Origin: Paraburkholderia aromaticivorans
GTDB lineage: Bacteria > Pseudomonadota > Gammaproteobacteria > Burkholderiales > Burkholderiaceae
DNA length: 64,000 nt
NCBI RefSeq assembly: GCF_012689525.1
Contig: NZ_CP051514.1
Span: forward strand, 2,108,001-2,172,000
Reading direction: 5' to 3'
The notes beneath the pieces are model-generated. The model was not told where the DNA came from. It saw only the letters and a program-made list of their open reading frames with translations, and made no database searches. The translations under genes and the position numbers were made by a program. Of this stretch, positions 40,269-51,422 are shown one piece after another (positions within the stretch are counted from its first letter, which is position 1; every line of letters starts with the position of its first letter).

Positions 40269-41306
40269 TCAGGTGCGGGCTGATCCGCGTTGACGGAAGC
40301 GGTCGAGCGCCACGGCGCCGATGATGACGAGGCCCTTGATGATGTATTGCCAGACGTCGGATACGCCGAGCAAAACCAGCCCATTGGTCAGGACTGCGAT
40401 GATCAGCGCGCCAACCAGCGTGCCGACGATCGAGCCCACGCCGCCGACGAAGCTGGTGCCACCGAGAATCACCGCGGCGATCGCGTCCAGTTCGTACGAC
40501 TGTCCCATCTGCAGACCGTTCGCCGCATACAGGCGGGCTGCGGACATCACGGCGCCTAGGCCGGCAAGCAGGCCCGACATCGCGTAGACGAACATCTCGA
40601 TGCCCCACACCTTGATGCCCGAGAGGCGAGCGGCTTCGGGGTTGCCGCCGACCGAGTAGATGCGCAGGCCGAGGACGGTGCGACGAAGGATGAACCACGA
40701 CAGCGCGACCACGGCGATCGCGATCACCACGAGCCAGGGCACACCGAGGACTGTGCCATTGCCAATGAAAGCGAACGACAGTTGCGGATTGAAGACGGTC
40801 GTGTCATGGCCGAGCAATCGGGCAACACCGCGCACCGCAGTGAGCGCGCCGAGTGTGACGATGAAAGGCGGCAGCCTCAGGAGGGCGATCAGCGCGCCGT
40901 TGATCAGGCCGAAGCCGATCCCGACGGCGAGCGCGGTCGGGATGCCGAGCCAGCCCCAGCCAGGAATGTTCGACGCCAGCAAGGCCGCCACCGCGGCGGC
41001 CGACAGCACCGAGCCGACTGACAGATCGATCCCGCCTGTCAGAATGACGAAGGTCATCCCGGCGGCCAGCACGATGTTGATCGATGCCTGCTGCGTGACG
41101 ATCGACAGGTTCTGCAGACTGAAAAAGTTGTCCGTCCCGAGGCCGAAGCCGATGCACAGCAGCACGAGCACGGGCAGCATGCCCGCCGTTCGCATCAGCG
41201 ACTGCATGCGCTCGCGGTGTTCGATACGCGATTGCCGCTGGGCCTGGGTGGGCGCCTTCGGGACTGGGACCGGGTCGGCGTCGTGCTGCTTGGTGGTATT
41301 GCTCAT
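40269..41306 (-). CDS. sugar ABC importer permease (RbsC-like)
   Basis: 345 residues with eight or more membrane helices after a polar N-terminal tail of about 40 residues. Signature segments are AAGMTFVILTGGIDLSVGSV, IVTLGALTAVRGVARLL, YSVGGNPEAARLSGIKV (the cytoplasmic coupling loop) and AVILGGTSFVGGVGSIVGTL, all typical of the RbsC/BPD_transp_2 family. It forms the channel for the imported sugar. Gene order on the strand is regulator, ATPase, permease, binding protein, with a 41 bp gap to the ATPase gene. Confidence 0.94.
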   Translation of the reverse strand: MSNTTKQHDADPVPVPKAPTQAQRQSRIEHRERMQSLMRTAGMLPVLVLLCIGFGLGTDNFFSLQNLSIVTQQASINIVLAAGMTFVILTGGIDLSVGSVLSAAAVAALLASNIPGWGWLGIPTALAVGIGFGLINGALIALLRLPPFIVTLGALTAVRGVARLLGHDTTVFNPQLSFAFIGNGTVLGVPWLVVIAIAVVALSWFILRRTVLGLRIYSVGGNPEAARLSGIKVWGIEMFVYAMSGLLAGLGAVMSAARLYAANGLQMGQSYELDAIAAVILGGTSFVGGVGSIVGTLVGALIIAVLTNGLVLLGVSDVWQYIIKGLVIIGAVALDRFRQRGSART

Positions 41307-41347
41307 GTCGTCCTCCGAAATACTCGAGATCCTGTCTCTTTTAAGAA

Positions 41348-42898
41348 TCAGGCAGCTTCGCCCAGCGCGGGGCGAGAGCCCGTGGCCAGTTCGATGATGG
41401 TTTCCTGAACAATCGGCGTGCCGGTGTGCCCGCCGAGTTCGCCTGCAAATTCGCCTTCGCGCATCACCAGCACGCGATCGGCCACACCGATGATTTCCGG
41501 CAACTCGCTCGATATGACGATGATGCCCACGCCCGAGCGCGCGAGGTCGTTGATGATCCGATAGATCTCGGACTTCGCGCCGATGTCCACCCCGCGCGTC
41601 GGCTCGTCAAGAATGAGCACACGTGGCTTGGTCTCGAGCAGGCGCGACAGCAACACTTTTTGCTGGTTACCGCCGGAGAGCGCGCCCGCGTTGACCTTGG
41701 CGTTCGGTACGCGGATGGATAGCGCGGCGATCGCATCGCGCGCGCGGGAAGCACCGCGTGCCAGATCGAGTACTCCGAGCCGCGCGTCCCGGTTGCAGAC
41801 CGCGACGTTGATGTTGTCGCGCACGCTCATGTCGAGAAAGAGGCCTTGGCCCTTGCGGTCTTCGGTGAGGTAGACGAGGCCCGCGTCGATTGCATCACGC
41901 GGGGTGCGCAGCGCGAGAACCTTGCCGTCCACCGCCACTTCGCCTCTTACGCGCGGTTCGGCGCCAAAGATGAGGCGGGCCAGTTCGGTGCGCCCGGCGC
42001 CCACGAGGCCCGCGATGCCGAGGACTTCGCCCGCGTGAAGATCCAGGCTGCAGCCACGGACGCGTCCTTTGTCTGCGACATTGCGTACCGACAGCACGAC
42101 TTTGCCCGGATCGTAGGGCGCGTGCTGCTTCTTGTAGAAGCCGGAGATGTCGCGACCGACCATCATTTTCACGAGACTCTCGGCGGAGAGCTGGTCGCGC
42201 TCCAGCGTGCCGACATAGCTGCCGTCGCGCAGCACGGAAACGCGATCGGAAAGCTCGTAGATCTCCGCCATGCGATGGCTGATATAGATGATCGCGAGTC
42301 CTTCGGTGCGCAACTGACGGATCAGATCGAAGAGGCGGTCGGTTTCGCGCGACGACAGCGGTGTAGTGGGCTCGTCCATCACGAGGATACGTGCGCGGGT
42401 ATGCACGGCCCGTGCAATCTCGACGAGTTGCCGCTCGGCGATGGACAGGTCGCCCACCAGGGTGTGCGGCCGGAAGGCGGCACCCAGGCGTTTGAGCACG
42501 GCTTCGCAGGCCTGCTCCATTCCCGGGCGGTCGATTACGCCCCAGCGGCCGCCCTTGCGCAGTTCGCGTCCCGCATGGATGTTTTCGGCGACCGACAGAT
42601 TGGGCGCAAGGCTCAATTCCTGGTAGATCACAGCTACACCGAGGGCTCGCGCGGCGAGCGGGCCGTCAATGACCTCGACCTTGCCGTCGATGAGAATCTG
42701 TCCGCCTGCGTCCGCCTGATAAGCGCCCGAGAGGATTTTCATCAGGGTCGACTTGCCGGCGCCGTTTTCGCCCATCAGCGAATGCACTTCGCCTGGATAC
42801 ACGGTGAGGCGCACGTTGTCGAGCGCGCGCACACCGGGAAAGGTTTTGCTGATGCCACGCATTTCCAGCAGCGCGGGGCGGGATTCAGAACTGGACAT
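41348..42898 (-). CDS. sugar ABC importer ATPase (RbsA-like, double domain)
   Basis: 516 residues with two ABC modules. The first has Walker [16 protein letters not shown], signature [15 protein letters not shown] and Walker [16 protein letters not shown]. The second has the degenerate Walker [11 protein letters not shown], signature [15 protein letters not shown] and Walker [20 protein letters not shown]. This asymmetry is normal for RbsA/MglA/XylG. It drives sugar uptake with the permease. The start overlaps the end of the ROK regulator gene by 14 bp, implying a common transcript. Confidence 0.95.
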   Translation of the reverse strand: MSSSESRPALLEMRGISKTFPGVRALDNVRLTVYPGEVHSLMGENGAGKSTLMKILSGAYQADAGGQILIDGKVEVIDGPLAARALGVAVIYQELSLAPNLSVAENIHAGRELRKGGRWGVIDRPGMEQACEAVLKRLGAAFRPHTLVGDLSIAERQLVEIARAVHTRARILVMDEPTTPLSSRETDRLFDLIRQLRTEGLAIIYISHRMAEIYELSDRVSVLRDGSYVGTLERDQLSAESLVKMMVGRDISGFYKKQHAPYDPGKVVLSVRNVADKGRVRGCSLDLHAGEVLGIAGLVGAGRTELARLIFGAEPRVRGEVAVDGKVLALRTPRDAIDAGLVYLTEDRKGQGLFLDMSVRDNINVAVCNRDARLGVLDLARGASRARDAIAALSIRVPNAKVNAGALSGGNQQKVLLSRLLETKPRVLILDEPTRGVDIGAKSEIYRIINDLARSGVGIIVISSELPEIIGVADRVLVMREGEFAGELGGHTGTPIVQETIIELATGSRPALGEAA

Positions 42899-44144
42899 GG
42901 GTCACCTCCTGGGGTGTAGTACCCGCGCCTTTGAGAATTCCCGTGCGCGGCGAAAAGTTGAAGAACATCGGCAGCGTTGCCGCGCCGATCGCGCCTGCAT
43001 CCGGCCCGAACGTGCCTTGCACCATCTCCGGAGTGCCACGCGCTTCCGGGGCGGTCGCGATCATGGCGGTGCGCAGGCGCTTCATCAGGGTATTGAGCAG
43101 ACCGCAGTCGACGTCGGCGTCGAGGATCACCACCGGAACATCGAGCACGCACAGCATCGAGCGCAGGGCGGGGGCGAGCGCGTCGATGCAATCGTCGATC
43201 CATTCGTCGACGGCTGGCAGGCCGCGCGTCATGCAGGCTTCGAGATCGGCCCGCTTTTCAATCGACTCGCCGCTGTAGCGTAGATGCCGTGTTAGCGCGT
43301 TGAGGGACGCGCGTGAGAGCAGGATGTCCCATTGCCCTCTGGGCTGAAGGGCCGAAGGCAGGCGGCTGGGCGGAACCGGCATGACGCCGATATCGCCCGC
43401 ATTGCCGCTCACGCCGCGCAGACAATCGCCGTCTACCGCGATGCCGCCGCCTATTGCCGGCCCGAGAAACAGGTAAATGAAATCGTCCGATTGACGCCCG
43501 TGGCCGTAGAACAACTCGGCGATGGCGGCAGCGTTGCCGTCGTTCTCGCTGAAAACCGGCAGGGACAGGGCCCGGCCGAGTTCGCCCGCGAAGTCCACGC
43601 CGTCCCAGGCGCGGAACGTGTCGGCCGGCAGGCCAAGTTCGCGCAGCCAGCTTCCCAGGTTGTATGGCTGCGCAACGCCGACGCCCGTCAACCGCTCGCG
43701 CTCGTGCGAGGTGAGCACCTGAAGGATGCCGCGGATATCGTCCTGGACGATTTCGAGCACCTTGGCGGGGTGAGGCAGCACCACGTCGTGCGCGCGGCGA
43801 GCCAGCACCTCTCCGGCAAAGTTCACCAGCACCGTCTCGATGGAGGTGCGATCAAGCCGCACGCCAATGCCGAAGGCGCCGCGCGGGTGCAGGCGGATCA
43901 GGGAGGCGGGTTGGCCGCGCTGGCCCTCCAGACGGCGGCCGGTGAATTCGATCAGTCCGGCCTCGCCCAGCGACGCGATGATGCTGCCCACCGCTGTGCC
44001 AGTCAGGTTCGCCTGGCGTGCCAGGTCGGCTTTCGACGCGGGTTCCGTACGACGCAGCGCCTGCAGCAACAGGCGTTCGTTGTAACGACGCACGTTGGCT
44101 GAATTGCTGCCGCGACCGATATGAGGACTTCTCACGTGTCTCAC
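42885..44144 (-). CDS. ROK family transcriptional regulator
   Basis: 419 residues. The N-terminal winged helix ([39 protein letters not shown]) is followed by a ROK sugar-binding domain with [17 protein letters not shown] and [20 protein letters not shown]. The usual zinc-binding CxCGxxGC motif of ROK kinases is absent, as in many pure regulators. It probably represses the downstream importer and catabolic genes until the sugar or its phosphate binds. A 17 bp palindrome lies just upstream of its own start. It overlaps the ATPase gene. Confidence 0.9.
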   Translation of the reverse strand: MRHVRSPHIGRGSNSANVRRYNERLLLQALRRTEPASKADLARQANLTGTAVGSIIASLGEAGLIEFTGRRLEGQRGQPASLIRLHPRGAFGIGVRLDRTSIETVLVNFAGEVLARRAHDVVLPHPAKVLEIVQDDIRGILQVLTSHERERLTGVGVAQPYNLGSWLRELGLPADTFRAWDGVDFAGELGRALSLPVFSENDGNAAAIAELFYGHGRQSDDFIYLFLGPAIGGGIAVDGDCLRGVSGNAGDIGVMPVPPSRLPSALQPRGQWDILLSRASLNALTRHLRYSGESIEKRADLEACMTRGLPAVDEWIDDCIDALAPALRSMLCVLDVPVVILDADVDCGLLNTLMKRLRTAMIATAPEARGTPEMVQGTFGPDAGAIGAATLPMFFNFSPRTGILKGAGTTPQEVTHVQF

Positions 44145-44177
44145 TCCAGAGTGATTGCTGTCTGGCTGGCTATTAAT

Positions 44178-44194
44178 TAAATCAAGTTGATTTA
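44178..44194. promoter_or_regulatory. palindromic operator, probably for the ROK regulator
   Basis: TAAATCAAGTTGATTTA is a perfect 17 bp palindrome about a central G, 33 bp before the ROK start codon in a very AT-rich stretch. NagC/Mlc-type ROK repressors bind AT-rich inverted repeats of similar size, so autoregulation of the cluster is likely. Confidence 0.65.
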
Positions 44195-44200
44195 TTTAAT

Positions 44201-44499
44201 ACCACGGTTCAGCGCGTGTCTGCCAGGGGAAATCCTGGGTGGGAGCCAAAGTGAAGCAGGTCCGGACGGGGCCGCGTGTGTCGATCAATGGCAACGCGTC
44301 GCGCATCTGCAATAAGGGGAGTAACGGGCCGCCGCGCCTGCGGCTCGTCCCTAATTGGAGGCAAATGAGGGCTTGACTGGCCGCAACGGGTCTGACTTGC
44401 GGCCTTTGCTTGGCCGTCCAACGGCCACCGTGAGGGACGGGGTATGCGAGTGCGGGAGCGCGCTTTTCAACGTACGCGCTGTGACCGGGTTCCCGGTTC
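44201..44499. other. short region without recognised gene
   Basis: Downstream of the operator palindrome no frame has a recognisable start or motif. It ends where integrase similarity begins. Confidence 0.4.
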
Positions 44500-44690
44500 G
44501 GTTCGTCCGCCGTCCAGGCTCAAATTTGGACAGGATCTGGACAAGAACGGCGGTGTCCGCAGGCTTGGTGATCGCTGGTAGGTGGCCTTTCTCATGGCGT
44601 GGCACGACGCCGCGAAGGGTCAAGGCGGTGCGGTCTTCGCGCAGTCCGTTCTGGACCGCATACGTCACTGTTCGACGAAATTTCCTGCCT
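44500..44690 (-). pseudogene. P4-type phage integrase fragment
   Basis: The minus-strand translation TYAVQNGLREDRTALTLRGV and VPRHEKGHLPAITKPADTAV corresponds to the core-binding end of P4-type tyrosine integrases. There the GLREDDPALxLRG motif precedes LPAITxPxxxxxLL at the edge of the catalytic domain. The catalytic residues are missing. It adjoins the LysR fragment so closely that the two share an overlapping joint near 44690. Confidence 0.65.
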
Positions 44691-45170
44691 GAATAGTTCA
44701 GCGAGCTTTTCCGCTGTCAGTGAAAGCGGCGCATCGCGTAGCTTCAAGATGCCGAGCTTAAGCGGCGGCAACGCCGTCAGTAGTGGCACCCGGCTCGCCT
44801 GCTCCCCATACGGCTCCGTGCTGAGCATCTCGGCCGGACACACGAGCAGCGCGTCACTGCGCGTCATCAGACTCCAGCTGACGCCGTACGTGTTGGTCCG
44901 GATGATGCGCGTAGGCAGCAGTTGCTGCGATCGACGCAGATAGTCGAGCAGGTTGGTGTGCTGACTGCCGGGCGAGAGGTTCATGACCCATTGGCAATCG
45001 AGTAATTGCTGCCATTCGGTTGCCTTTTCCAGCGGGTCCCCCGCCGGCATGCCACTATCGTCTCGAGCGTCTGCAGCGGTTCGAAATCGAATTCGCCGCT
45101 TATCTCGTCTTCGGCTGGCGCGGCGACCGCGAAATCGATCGATCCATCGCGCAGTGCGTGGAGCACGTGG
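44691..45170 (-). pseudogene. LysR-type regulator, C-terminal fragment
   Basis: The ligand-binding domain of a LysR regulator is visible in two frames: [20 protein letters not shown] then [20 protein letters not shown], and after a shift near 45040 [20 protein letters not shown] to LTAEKLAELFRQEI. The N-terminal helix-turn-helix half is missing: the sequence is cut at 45171 where chemoreceptor repeat copy B begins. It is truncated and frameshifted. Confidence 0.8.
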
Positions 45171-45178
45171 TCGAAAAG

Positions 45179-46792
45179 ATGTACACAGAAGAGACGGTCG
45201 CCTTGCGTCACCTTGCCGCGAGCGGCGAAGCGATTCTGCAGGTGCGGGTCGATCTCGGCGCCTACGAAACGCTCGTCGCGCAGGGAAAACCCACCGACGC
45301 GGTGCTCGCCCGCGTACACGCCGGGCTGGCTGACAGTGATCGTGAACTGGCGGCCTACCTGACGCAGTCGCCGTCGGACGGCGTAGAGAAGGGTCTCGCC
45401 GACGCACTGCGCGCGAGGCGTGAGCAGTTGATGAAACAGGTGCTGGCTCCTGAAGTCGCGGCGCTCGACCAGAACGATTTCATCACCTTCCGGACCACGG
45501 AGCGCCAGGCCCCTGACGCGGTGTTCAGCGACTACAAAAGCGCCCAGCTTGCGTTAGAGAATGTTCAGGCACAGCAGCAGAAAGCCCGCTTCGAATCGGC
45601 CCAACGGAATTTCCAGCAGTTGTGCTGGCTGTTTGGTGCGATCGGGTTGGTAGTGATCGCGCTTGGGCTGTTCGCGCGCTTCATGGTGACAGCGTCGATC
45701 GTGCGACCAATCAACGCGGCAATCCAGCACTTCGAGCGGATCGCGGCCGGCGACCTCACGGGGCAGATCGCCGGCGTGCAGACGAATGAAATGGGCCGCC
45801 TGATGGGGGCGCTTGCCCGCATGCAGGAGGGGCTCGTTGCTGCTGTCAGTCAGGTTCGTCACGGGACGGCGGCGATCGCAGACGGCGTGCGCGAGATTGC
45901 AGGCGGTAATGCCGATCTGTCGACGCGCACTGAACAGCAGGCGGCGACACTGCAGGAAACGGCATCGAGCATGGAGGAATTGACCGCGACGGTCAGGCAG
46001 AACGCCGACAATGCACGGGAAGCCAGCACGCTCGCCGACAACGCGTCGCAAACGGCCGCGCGCGGCGGCAAAGTCGTCGACCAGGTCATTGGCGTAATCG
46101 CGGACATGGCCTCGGGGTCGAACAGGATCGTCGACATCATTGGCGCCATCGAGGGTATCGCTTTCCAGACCAACATACTTGCACTGAATGCTGCCGTCGA
46201 AGCTGCGCGTGCCGGCGAGGAAGGGCGTGGATTCGCGGTGGTGGCAGGCGAAGTACGTGCACTGGCGCAACGCTCGGCTGCAGCGGCGAAAGAGATCAGG
46301 GAACTGATCAGCGGCTCGGTCGCAAGGGTTCAGAATGGAGCAGAACTCGCGACCCGCGCCGGCGCCACCATGGCGGAAATCGTCAGCGCTGCGCGCAACG
46401 TAACCCGTATCGTGAGCGAAATCAGTGTGGCTTCTGAAGAACAATCGCGGGGCATCGAGCAGATCAACCAAGCGGTGACGCAGATGGACAATGTGACCCA
46501 GCAGAATGCCGCGCTCGTCGAGCAGGCCGCGGCAGCAGCGGCGTCGCTCGAAGATCAGGCGGGCGCCCTCGACGATGCGGTTGCCGTGTTCCGATTGCAT
46601 GAAACTTGCCAACCACAGGGCGGGGAATCCTATAGGCAGGAGGCGGTGACGTCAGGACTATCGACCGCCTGCGTATCAGGTCAAAGAACACTGCGGGGTC
46701 AATCGCTCGTCCAGGCCGTCGCGGCGCAACTCGTACCCCAGTTGCCGGTCCAACCAGTAGAGCAGTGTGGTGCGCCAGGAGGTGCGAGATGA
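45179..46792 (+). pseudogene. chemoreceptor copy lacking its N-terminal membrane segment
   Basis: It matches residues 43-579 of the intact protein with two visible substitutions (HLTASG to HLAASG and LDQSDF to LDQNDF). The signal-anchor segment and original start are lost. The frame stays open through antisense LysR DNA to a TTG at 45020, which could give a 590-residue chimera, but there is no evident ribosome site. ATG 45179 is the first in-frame ATG of the repeat. The second membrane segment, HAMP and signalling domains are intact, so a product, if made, could still join receptor arrays. Confidence 0.75.
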
Positions 46793-46956
46793 ATGCTCGG
46801 ACGACGTTGTGGCGGCCTGGGGCGGTTTTCCTCACATGCATGCTTCTGGCCAGCTTAGCGGGATGCGACGTGTTCACCGGACCGCCCGCACCAGAATGGC
46901 CGGGCCCCCACGCACCGTATCCTTTTCCTAACGACGTTCCGCATCGAACCGAATGA
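46789..46956 (+). CDS. 55-residue lipoprotein, copy B
   Basis: Identical to the gene at 31583-31750: same ATGA overlap with the chemoreceptor stop, same AGGAGG ribosome site, same LAGC lipobox. With its upstream promoter replaced by LysR debris, expression depends on read-through from unknown upstream transcription. Confidence 0.7.
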   Translation: MNARTTLWRPGAVFLTCMLLASLAGCDVFTGPPAPEWPGPHAPYPFPNDVPHRTE

Positions 46957-47214
46957 TGTGGCATGGACGCGGTATATGCGCGCGCGTTCGGTGTCGGTCG
47001 CGCATCAGCCACAATCGAATGTCGGCCGGAACAGGTCTTGCGGATTTGCGAGAGAACTGTTCCTGTCCCGCCTCGGGAGCCGTCATCGCCTTAACGTACT
47101 TTGACGCCCCTTTCGTCAGACGCCCCCCATTTGTCCGCAATTGCCGATGACGGCCAGGCGCCGGCCTTCGTAATCACGGGCTTGTCTGTAGCCGCGCGGG
47201 GGGGGTAATTGCAC

Positions 47215-47950
47215 GAGCAGCCTCCTCAGCTTGCTCATCGCGGTGCCTCAAATTGTCCTCAAGCGCATGCTGGCCGCCGCACGCCCGAAGTCGGTCCGCT
47301 GGAAGCGCCACACCGATGGCTGCTTCGGTATGCTGAGCACTGGGATTCCCGTGCTCGCAAACGCGGGCCGATCAGCGGCTTGAAGCGGCCGATCGGCATT
47401 TCGTTCAGGGCTCGCCGGCCATAACCGCTGGCCTTCTGCCAGCCCGGTCGTCCGTGCACCTACATCGCTTCCATATGCCGATCGCGCTGCGTGGCCGGTC
47501 CAGCCCCGCGGCCACGTATCGCAGTTGATCGTGGCGGAATGACGATCAGCGCGGCCGCGCTGATTTGCGCGACCGTGCGGTAGATCGGTGCGCCGTCATA
47601 CCGCCATCGACGATGAACGGCCCGATCTCGCCAGGATCTCATCGAGCAGCGGCGTGACCTGTGACCAATCGTTCCCACTCTGATCGTTGAGCGTGTGCGC
47701 CACGATCAGCCCTGTGCCGACATCGAACGCCAGATGCAGCTTGCGCCAGCAGCGGGGCGACTTGACGCCGTGTTTCTCCTGCAGCAGGACCCGCGCCGCA
47801 GACCTGCAGCTCGGTGCTGGTCGACCGGCACGTCCAGTGGTGGTGAGATCGGGAATCGGCGACGTCAACCTCCTCAACTGGACCACCGAACCCGGTACCC
47901 TTCGGCCTCGCCCAAGTCCGGCATCTATCGGAGGTGCGCGGCGAAATCAC
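47215..47950 (-). pseudogene. IS5-like transposase, larger relic (copy B)
   Basis: On the minus strand the order is EKHGVKSPRCWRKLHLAFDV, HTLNDQSGNDWSQVTPLLDE, a frameshift, YRTVAQISAAALIVIPPRST, and GRPGWQKASGYGRRALNEMP. This is the catalytic core of an IS5 superfamily transposase with at least two frameshifts and a nonsense codon. The part above 47605 is unique; the part below is shared with copy A, so the repeat boundary lies inside this gene. Confidence 0.75.
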
Positions 47951-48638
47951 GCCGGCGGAGCGGATTGGCCGCGACCCTTGCGCCGGGGGTTGTGTCGCGA
48001 TAAGTTCAGCGAGGCGAGAAAATTCCGCGATGGTAAGGAGTCCTTATGCCACCAACGAATAGAACTGGGCAGCAGCGGTTCGGGTAACGCCGTTGTCCTT
48101 CATCTGGCCTTTCCTGATCATATGCATCGTCTCAATGCCTGACAGGATGATGCGGGCACACCGGAAATCCTTGAAACCCATCATGGGCCTGGTTCGGCGT
48201 TTGATCGCCCGATGATCCTGCTCGACAATGTTGTTCAAATATTTGACCTGCCGGACCTTGATGGGCGTTTCCCGCTTAGCGTTGATGGTCTGGAGGGCGG
48301 CCAGATTGGCTCCGCTTTTATCCATGGTCACGGTCTCAGGCGTGCCGTTCCGATCGATGGCTTTCTCAAAGTAGCGGCGGGCGGCAGCCTTGTCGCGATG
48401 CGCCCGCAACAGGAAATCGACCGTATTACCGGCCTTGTCCACTGCGCGATACAAGTACTTCCACTGGCCGCGCACCTTGACGTAGGTTTCATCCATCCTC
48501 CAGCTTTTGCCGACCGGATATTTGTTCCTGCGAAACGCTTTCTCGAACAACGACACGAGTTTGATTACCCAGCGATGCACGCTCGAATGGTCAACCTCGA
48601 AACCCCGTTCGGCCATCATCTCTATATGAACGCGTCCC

Positions 48639-48905
48639 TTTGCGCTAGTTCTCGCTTGTTGTGACAGACAGGATCGGCTGCTGCTCTATATCCGGGCTTA
48701 TTGCAGCCCAACAGGCTGCGGCCCCCTATGAAATCCGCTGGCCCGCGCCTCATTCTTCCAACGAGCTCGAAGCTCTGGAGATGATTCAGGCTTGGCGGGC
48801 CCCGGTCCTACCTGGCTTGAAAATCATCTAGCGGGCCTCCCACCGTCGTCATGGAGGCGGCGGGGTTAAAGTGAGTTTGCCAACTGCTTTAACCGAAGGG
48901 AGGCT
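48639..48905. other. non-coding part of the nested IS110 elements
   Basis: No gene recognised. The stretch near 48675-48735 loosely resembles 56650-56700 (shared TATATCCGG and GCAGCC/GCAAGCC blocks), perhaps because both belong to IS110-type flanks. Confidence 0.4.
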
Positions 48906-49922
48906 GTGATGAAATATAGCGGAATTGACCTGCATTCGAATAACAGCGTCGTGACTGTGACCGATGAGGCGGACCGGGTGGTCGCGGAAAAGCGCATGCC
49001 TAACGACTTGCCAAAAATCCTTGCGTTTCTTTCACCATGGCGAGCGGAGCTGGCCGGCGTCGTGGTCGAATCCACCTTCAACTGGTACTGGCTTGTCGAC
49101 GGGTTGCAGGAAGCGGGCTTCAAAGTGCATCTCGCCAATACGACGGCTATCAAGAAATACGATGGACTCAAACACAGCGGCGATGAGACCGATGCGCGTT
49201 ACCTGGCTCACCTGCTGCGGCTGGGGATACTTCCGACAGGGACCATCCTGCCGCCACAACAGCGTGCCGTTCGTGATCTTGCAAGGAAACGGATGCAACT
49301 CGTACGAAGTCGCACCAGCCACATCCTCGCGGTCGAGAACATTACGGCACGCCAGTTCGGCAAGCGAATCACGAGCAACCAGGTCAAGCGACTGGACGGA
49401 GAAACCATCAAACAAATGCACCTGCCAGACGACATCGCACTCGCGGTTCAGGCCAACGTCGCGGTCATAACAACGCTTTGCACGCAGATCGACCTCCTGG
49501 AAAAACGTCTTCACGAAAAAGTCGCACCGAACCCTGACTACACGTTGCTGACGACGGTGCCGGGCATAGGTCAGACTCTTGCAACCGTCATTCTGCTGGA
49601 GGTGGGCACTATTGAGCGGTTCGCCAGCGCCGGCACCTTTGCTTCCTATGCGCGCTGCGTCGACAGCCAGCACATGAGCAACGGCAAGAAGAAAGGCGAA
49701 GGCAATACAAAGAATGGCAACCCGTATCTGTCCTGGGCGTTCATCGAAGCGGCCAACTTCGCGCTGCGCTATTGCGCTGAGGCCAAACGATTCTACGAGC
49801 GAAAGAAGGTCAAGACCAATACCATCCTGGCGCGCAAAGCTTTGGCGCACAAGCTCGCCCGCGCATGCTTCCACATGCTGAAGGAGCACAAGCCATTCGA
49901 TATAACGCGCTGCTTTACGTAG
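48906..49922 (+). CDS. IS110 family transposase
   Basis: 338 residues with ribosome site GGGAGG upstream. N-terminal DEDD domain: YSGIDLHSNNSVVTVTDEAD, GVVVESTFNWYWLVDGLQ and HSGDETDARYLAHLLRLG. C-terminal transposase_20 domain: DYTLLTTVPGIGQTLATVIL, ASAGTFASYARCVDSQHMSN with the conserved Ser, and NPYLSWAFIEAANFALR. The frame is intact. The ends of this element could not be defined, as is usual for IS110 types without terminal repeats. Confidence 0.9.
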   Translation: MMKYSGIDLHSNNSVVTVTDEADRVVAEKRMPNDLPKILAFLSPWRAELAGVVVESTFNWYWLVDGLQEAGFKVHLANTTAIKKYDGLKHSGDETDARYLAHLLRLGILPTGTILPPQQRAVRDLARKRMQLVRSRTSHILAVENITARQFGKRITSNQVKRLDGETIKQMHLPDDIALAVQANVAVITTLCTQIDLLEKRLHEKVAPNPDYTLLTTVPGIGQTLATVILLEVGTIERFASAGTFASYARCVDSQHMSNGKKKGEGNTKNGNPYLSWAFIEAANFALRYCAEAKRFYERKKVKTNTILARKALAHKLARACFHMLKEHKPFDITRCFT

Positions 49923-50399
49923 AGCTAACGACGGCGGCCGCAAGCCTCATGTGATGACTGGTATTCAACCACTTTGGTTTGAATAGGATGCTGTGCCGCC
50001 GTCCCCGATATGCAGTAAAAGCGGATCGCCCGCAATGCGAGCCAGCTGTGGATTGGCGCCGACAACCCGGCAGCCCTTGCACTTGTGCGAACCCCATGGA
50101 CGCATTGCGGTACCAAAGTTCTTCTGGGGTGGCGCAGCCACCAGGGCGACAGGCAACCGCAGTACGCCGATCGCTTGATCCTGATGGGTGTCTGGCGCGA
50201 TCCGTCGCAAGCCAGGAATTGAAGAAACGGGCGCGCTCAGCTACTGCAATCAGGCATCGAACCCGGCTGCTGACAGCCGTGGGTTTTGCTTGCTCGCTTG
50301 ACACGAACCCGCTAATGGGTGTCATCACACTCGATTGCTGCGCAACCTTTCGACGTTCACCCTGTGTCAAACGTTGATCTTCTACATCGCGTGAGTCAT
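49923..50399. other. spacer between two convergent IS110 transposases
   Basis: No gene supported. It presumably contains the ends of both elements and any bridging-RNA-type non-coding region, which cannot be delimited by eye. Confidence 0.4.
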
Positions 50400-51422
50400 T
50401 CAGGCCGGTTTTACGCTCACATAGTCCTTCCGGTATGGCCGGTCATGGGCCAGTACGGCCCAGATCGTCCGCGCCATCTTGTTGGCCAGTGCGACTATCA
50501 CGACATTCTTTGGCCGCCGCTTCTTCATCTGCTCGAGCCACTCACCTGGCTCCTTTGCGTGCTCAAGGACGCTACGTGCACCGTGGATCAGCAGTGTGCG
50601 CAGATACGTGTCCCCCCTCTTGCTGATCCCGTGCAGATTCACTTTGCCGCCCGAACCCGTCTGCCTCGGTACGATCCCAACCCACGCGGCAAACTCCCGC
50701 CCCGAACTGAACGCTTTCGGGTCGCCCATCATCGCGACCGCCGCTGTTGCCGTCAGCAGTCCGACGCCGGGGATCTCGCCGATTGCCTTTACCGATTTGT
50801 CTTCCTTCTTCCACTCGCTCATGCGGCGCTCAATCTGTGCTATCTGGTCGTCCAGCTTCGCCAGTCCGTTCCACTGCTCGCGAAACGTGTCAATGATCAC
50901 AGCAGGCAGATGCTCGGCGATCCGTTCGAGCACCACCGGTATCTCATTGTCCAGCTTGCTCCGGCCCTTGCTCATCACTTCGCCGTATTCCGTCAGCAGT
51001 CCTCGCAGGTTATTGATCTGCATCGTTCGGAACTTGATCAGTTGCTGCCTCATCCGGTGCAGCCCAAGCATCGCCTGCTGCATCTCGGTTTTTACCGCGA
51101 CCGGCTTGCCTGGCTGCTGCACCGCCAGCCAGATCGCCCGGGCGTCCGCCGCATCGTTCTTGTTACGGATGTTGAACGCCTTCACGAACTCCCCAGGCAT
51201 CAGCTTCACCTCGTGGCCCATCTTCGTCAGTTGCCTGGCCCAGTGGTGCGCACCACCGCAAGCTTCCATCCCGATCAGGCACGGCGCACGGTTCGCGAAG
51301 TGCTCAAGGAACTTTGCCCGCTTGACCGGCTTGTTCACAATCTCGCCGGTTTCCTGATCGATGTAATGCACCTGGAACACGTTTTTCGCGATGTCTATAC
51401 CGACTGCTGTACGATTCACCAC
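50400..51422 (-). CDS. IS1111-group transposase (IS110 family)
   Basis: About 340 residues. GTG 51422 is preferred (VVNRTAVGIDIAKNVFQVHY) because GGAGG lies five bases upstream; the frame is open to an ATG at 51470. DEDD motifs are GIDIAKNVF, LIGMEACGGAHHWARQL and IRNKNDAADARAIWLAV. C-terminal: AIGEIPGVGLLTATAAVAMM, SSGREFAAWVGIVPRQTGSG and ISKRGDTYLRTLLIHGARSV. Intact and related to, but distinct from, the transposase at 56854-57876. Confidence 0.92.
   Translation of the reverse strand: MVNRTAVGIDIAKNVFQVHYIDQETGEIVNKPVKRAKFLEHFANRAPCLIGMEACGGAHHWARQLTKMGHEVKLMPGEFVKAFNIRNKNDAADARAIWLAVQQPGKPVAVKTEMQQAMLGLHRMRQQLIKFRTMQINNLRGLLTEYGEVMSKGRSKLDNEIPVVLERIAEHLPAVIIDTFREQWNGLAKLDDQIAQIERRMSEWKKEDKSVKAIGEIPGVGLLTATAAVAMMGDPKAFSSGREFAAWVGIVPRQTGSGGKVNLHGISKRGDTYLRTLLIHGARSVLEHAKEPGEWLEQMKKRRPKNVVIVALANKMARTIWAVLAHDRPYRKDYVSVKPA

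Larger units (their letters stand above)
45171..47605 (+). repeat. 2.4 kb direct repeat, copy B
   Basis: Counterpart of 29965-32399. The left joint is at TCGAAAAGATGTACAC, where copy A continues into the chemoreceptor N-terminus and this copy into LysR DNA. The right joint is at CATACCGCC, inside a transposase relic. Confidence 0.9.
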
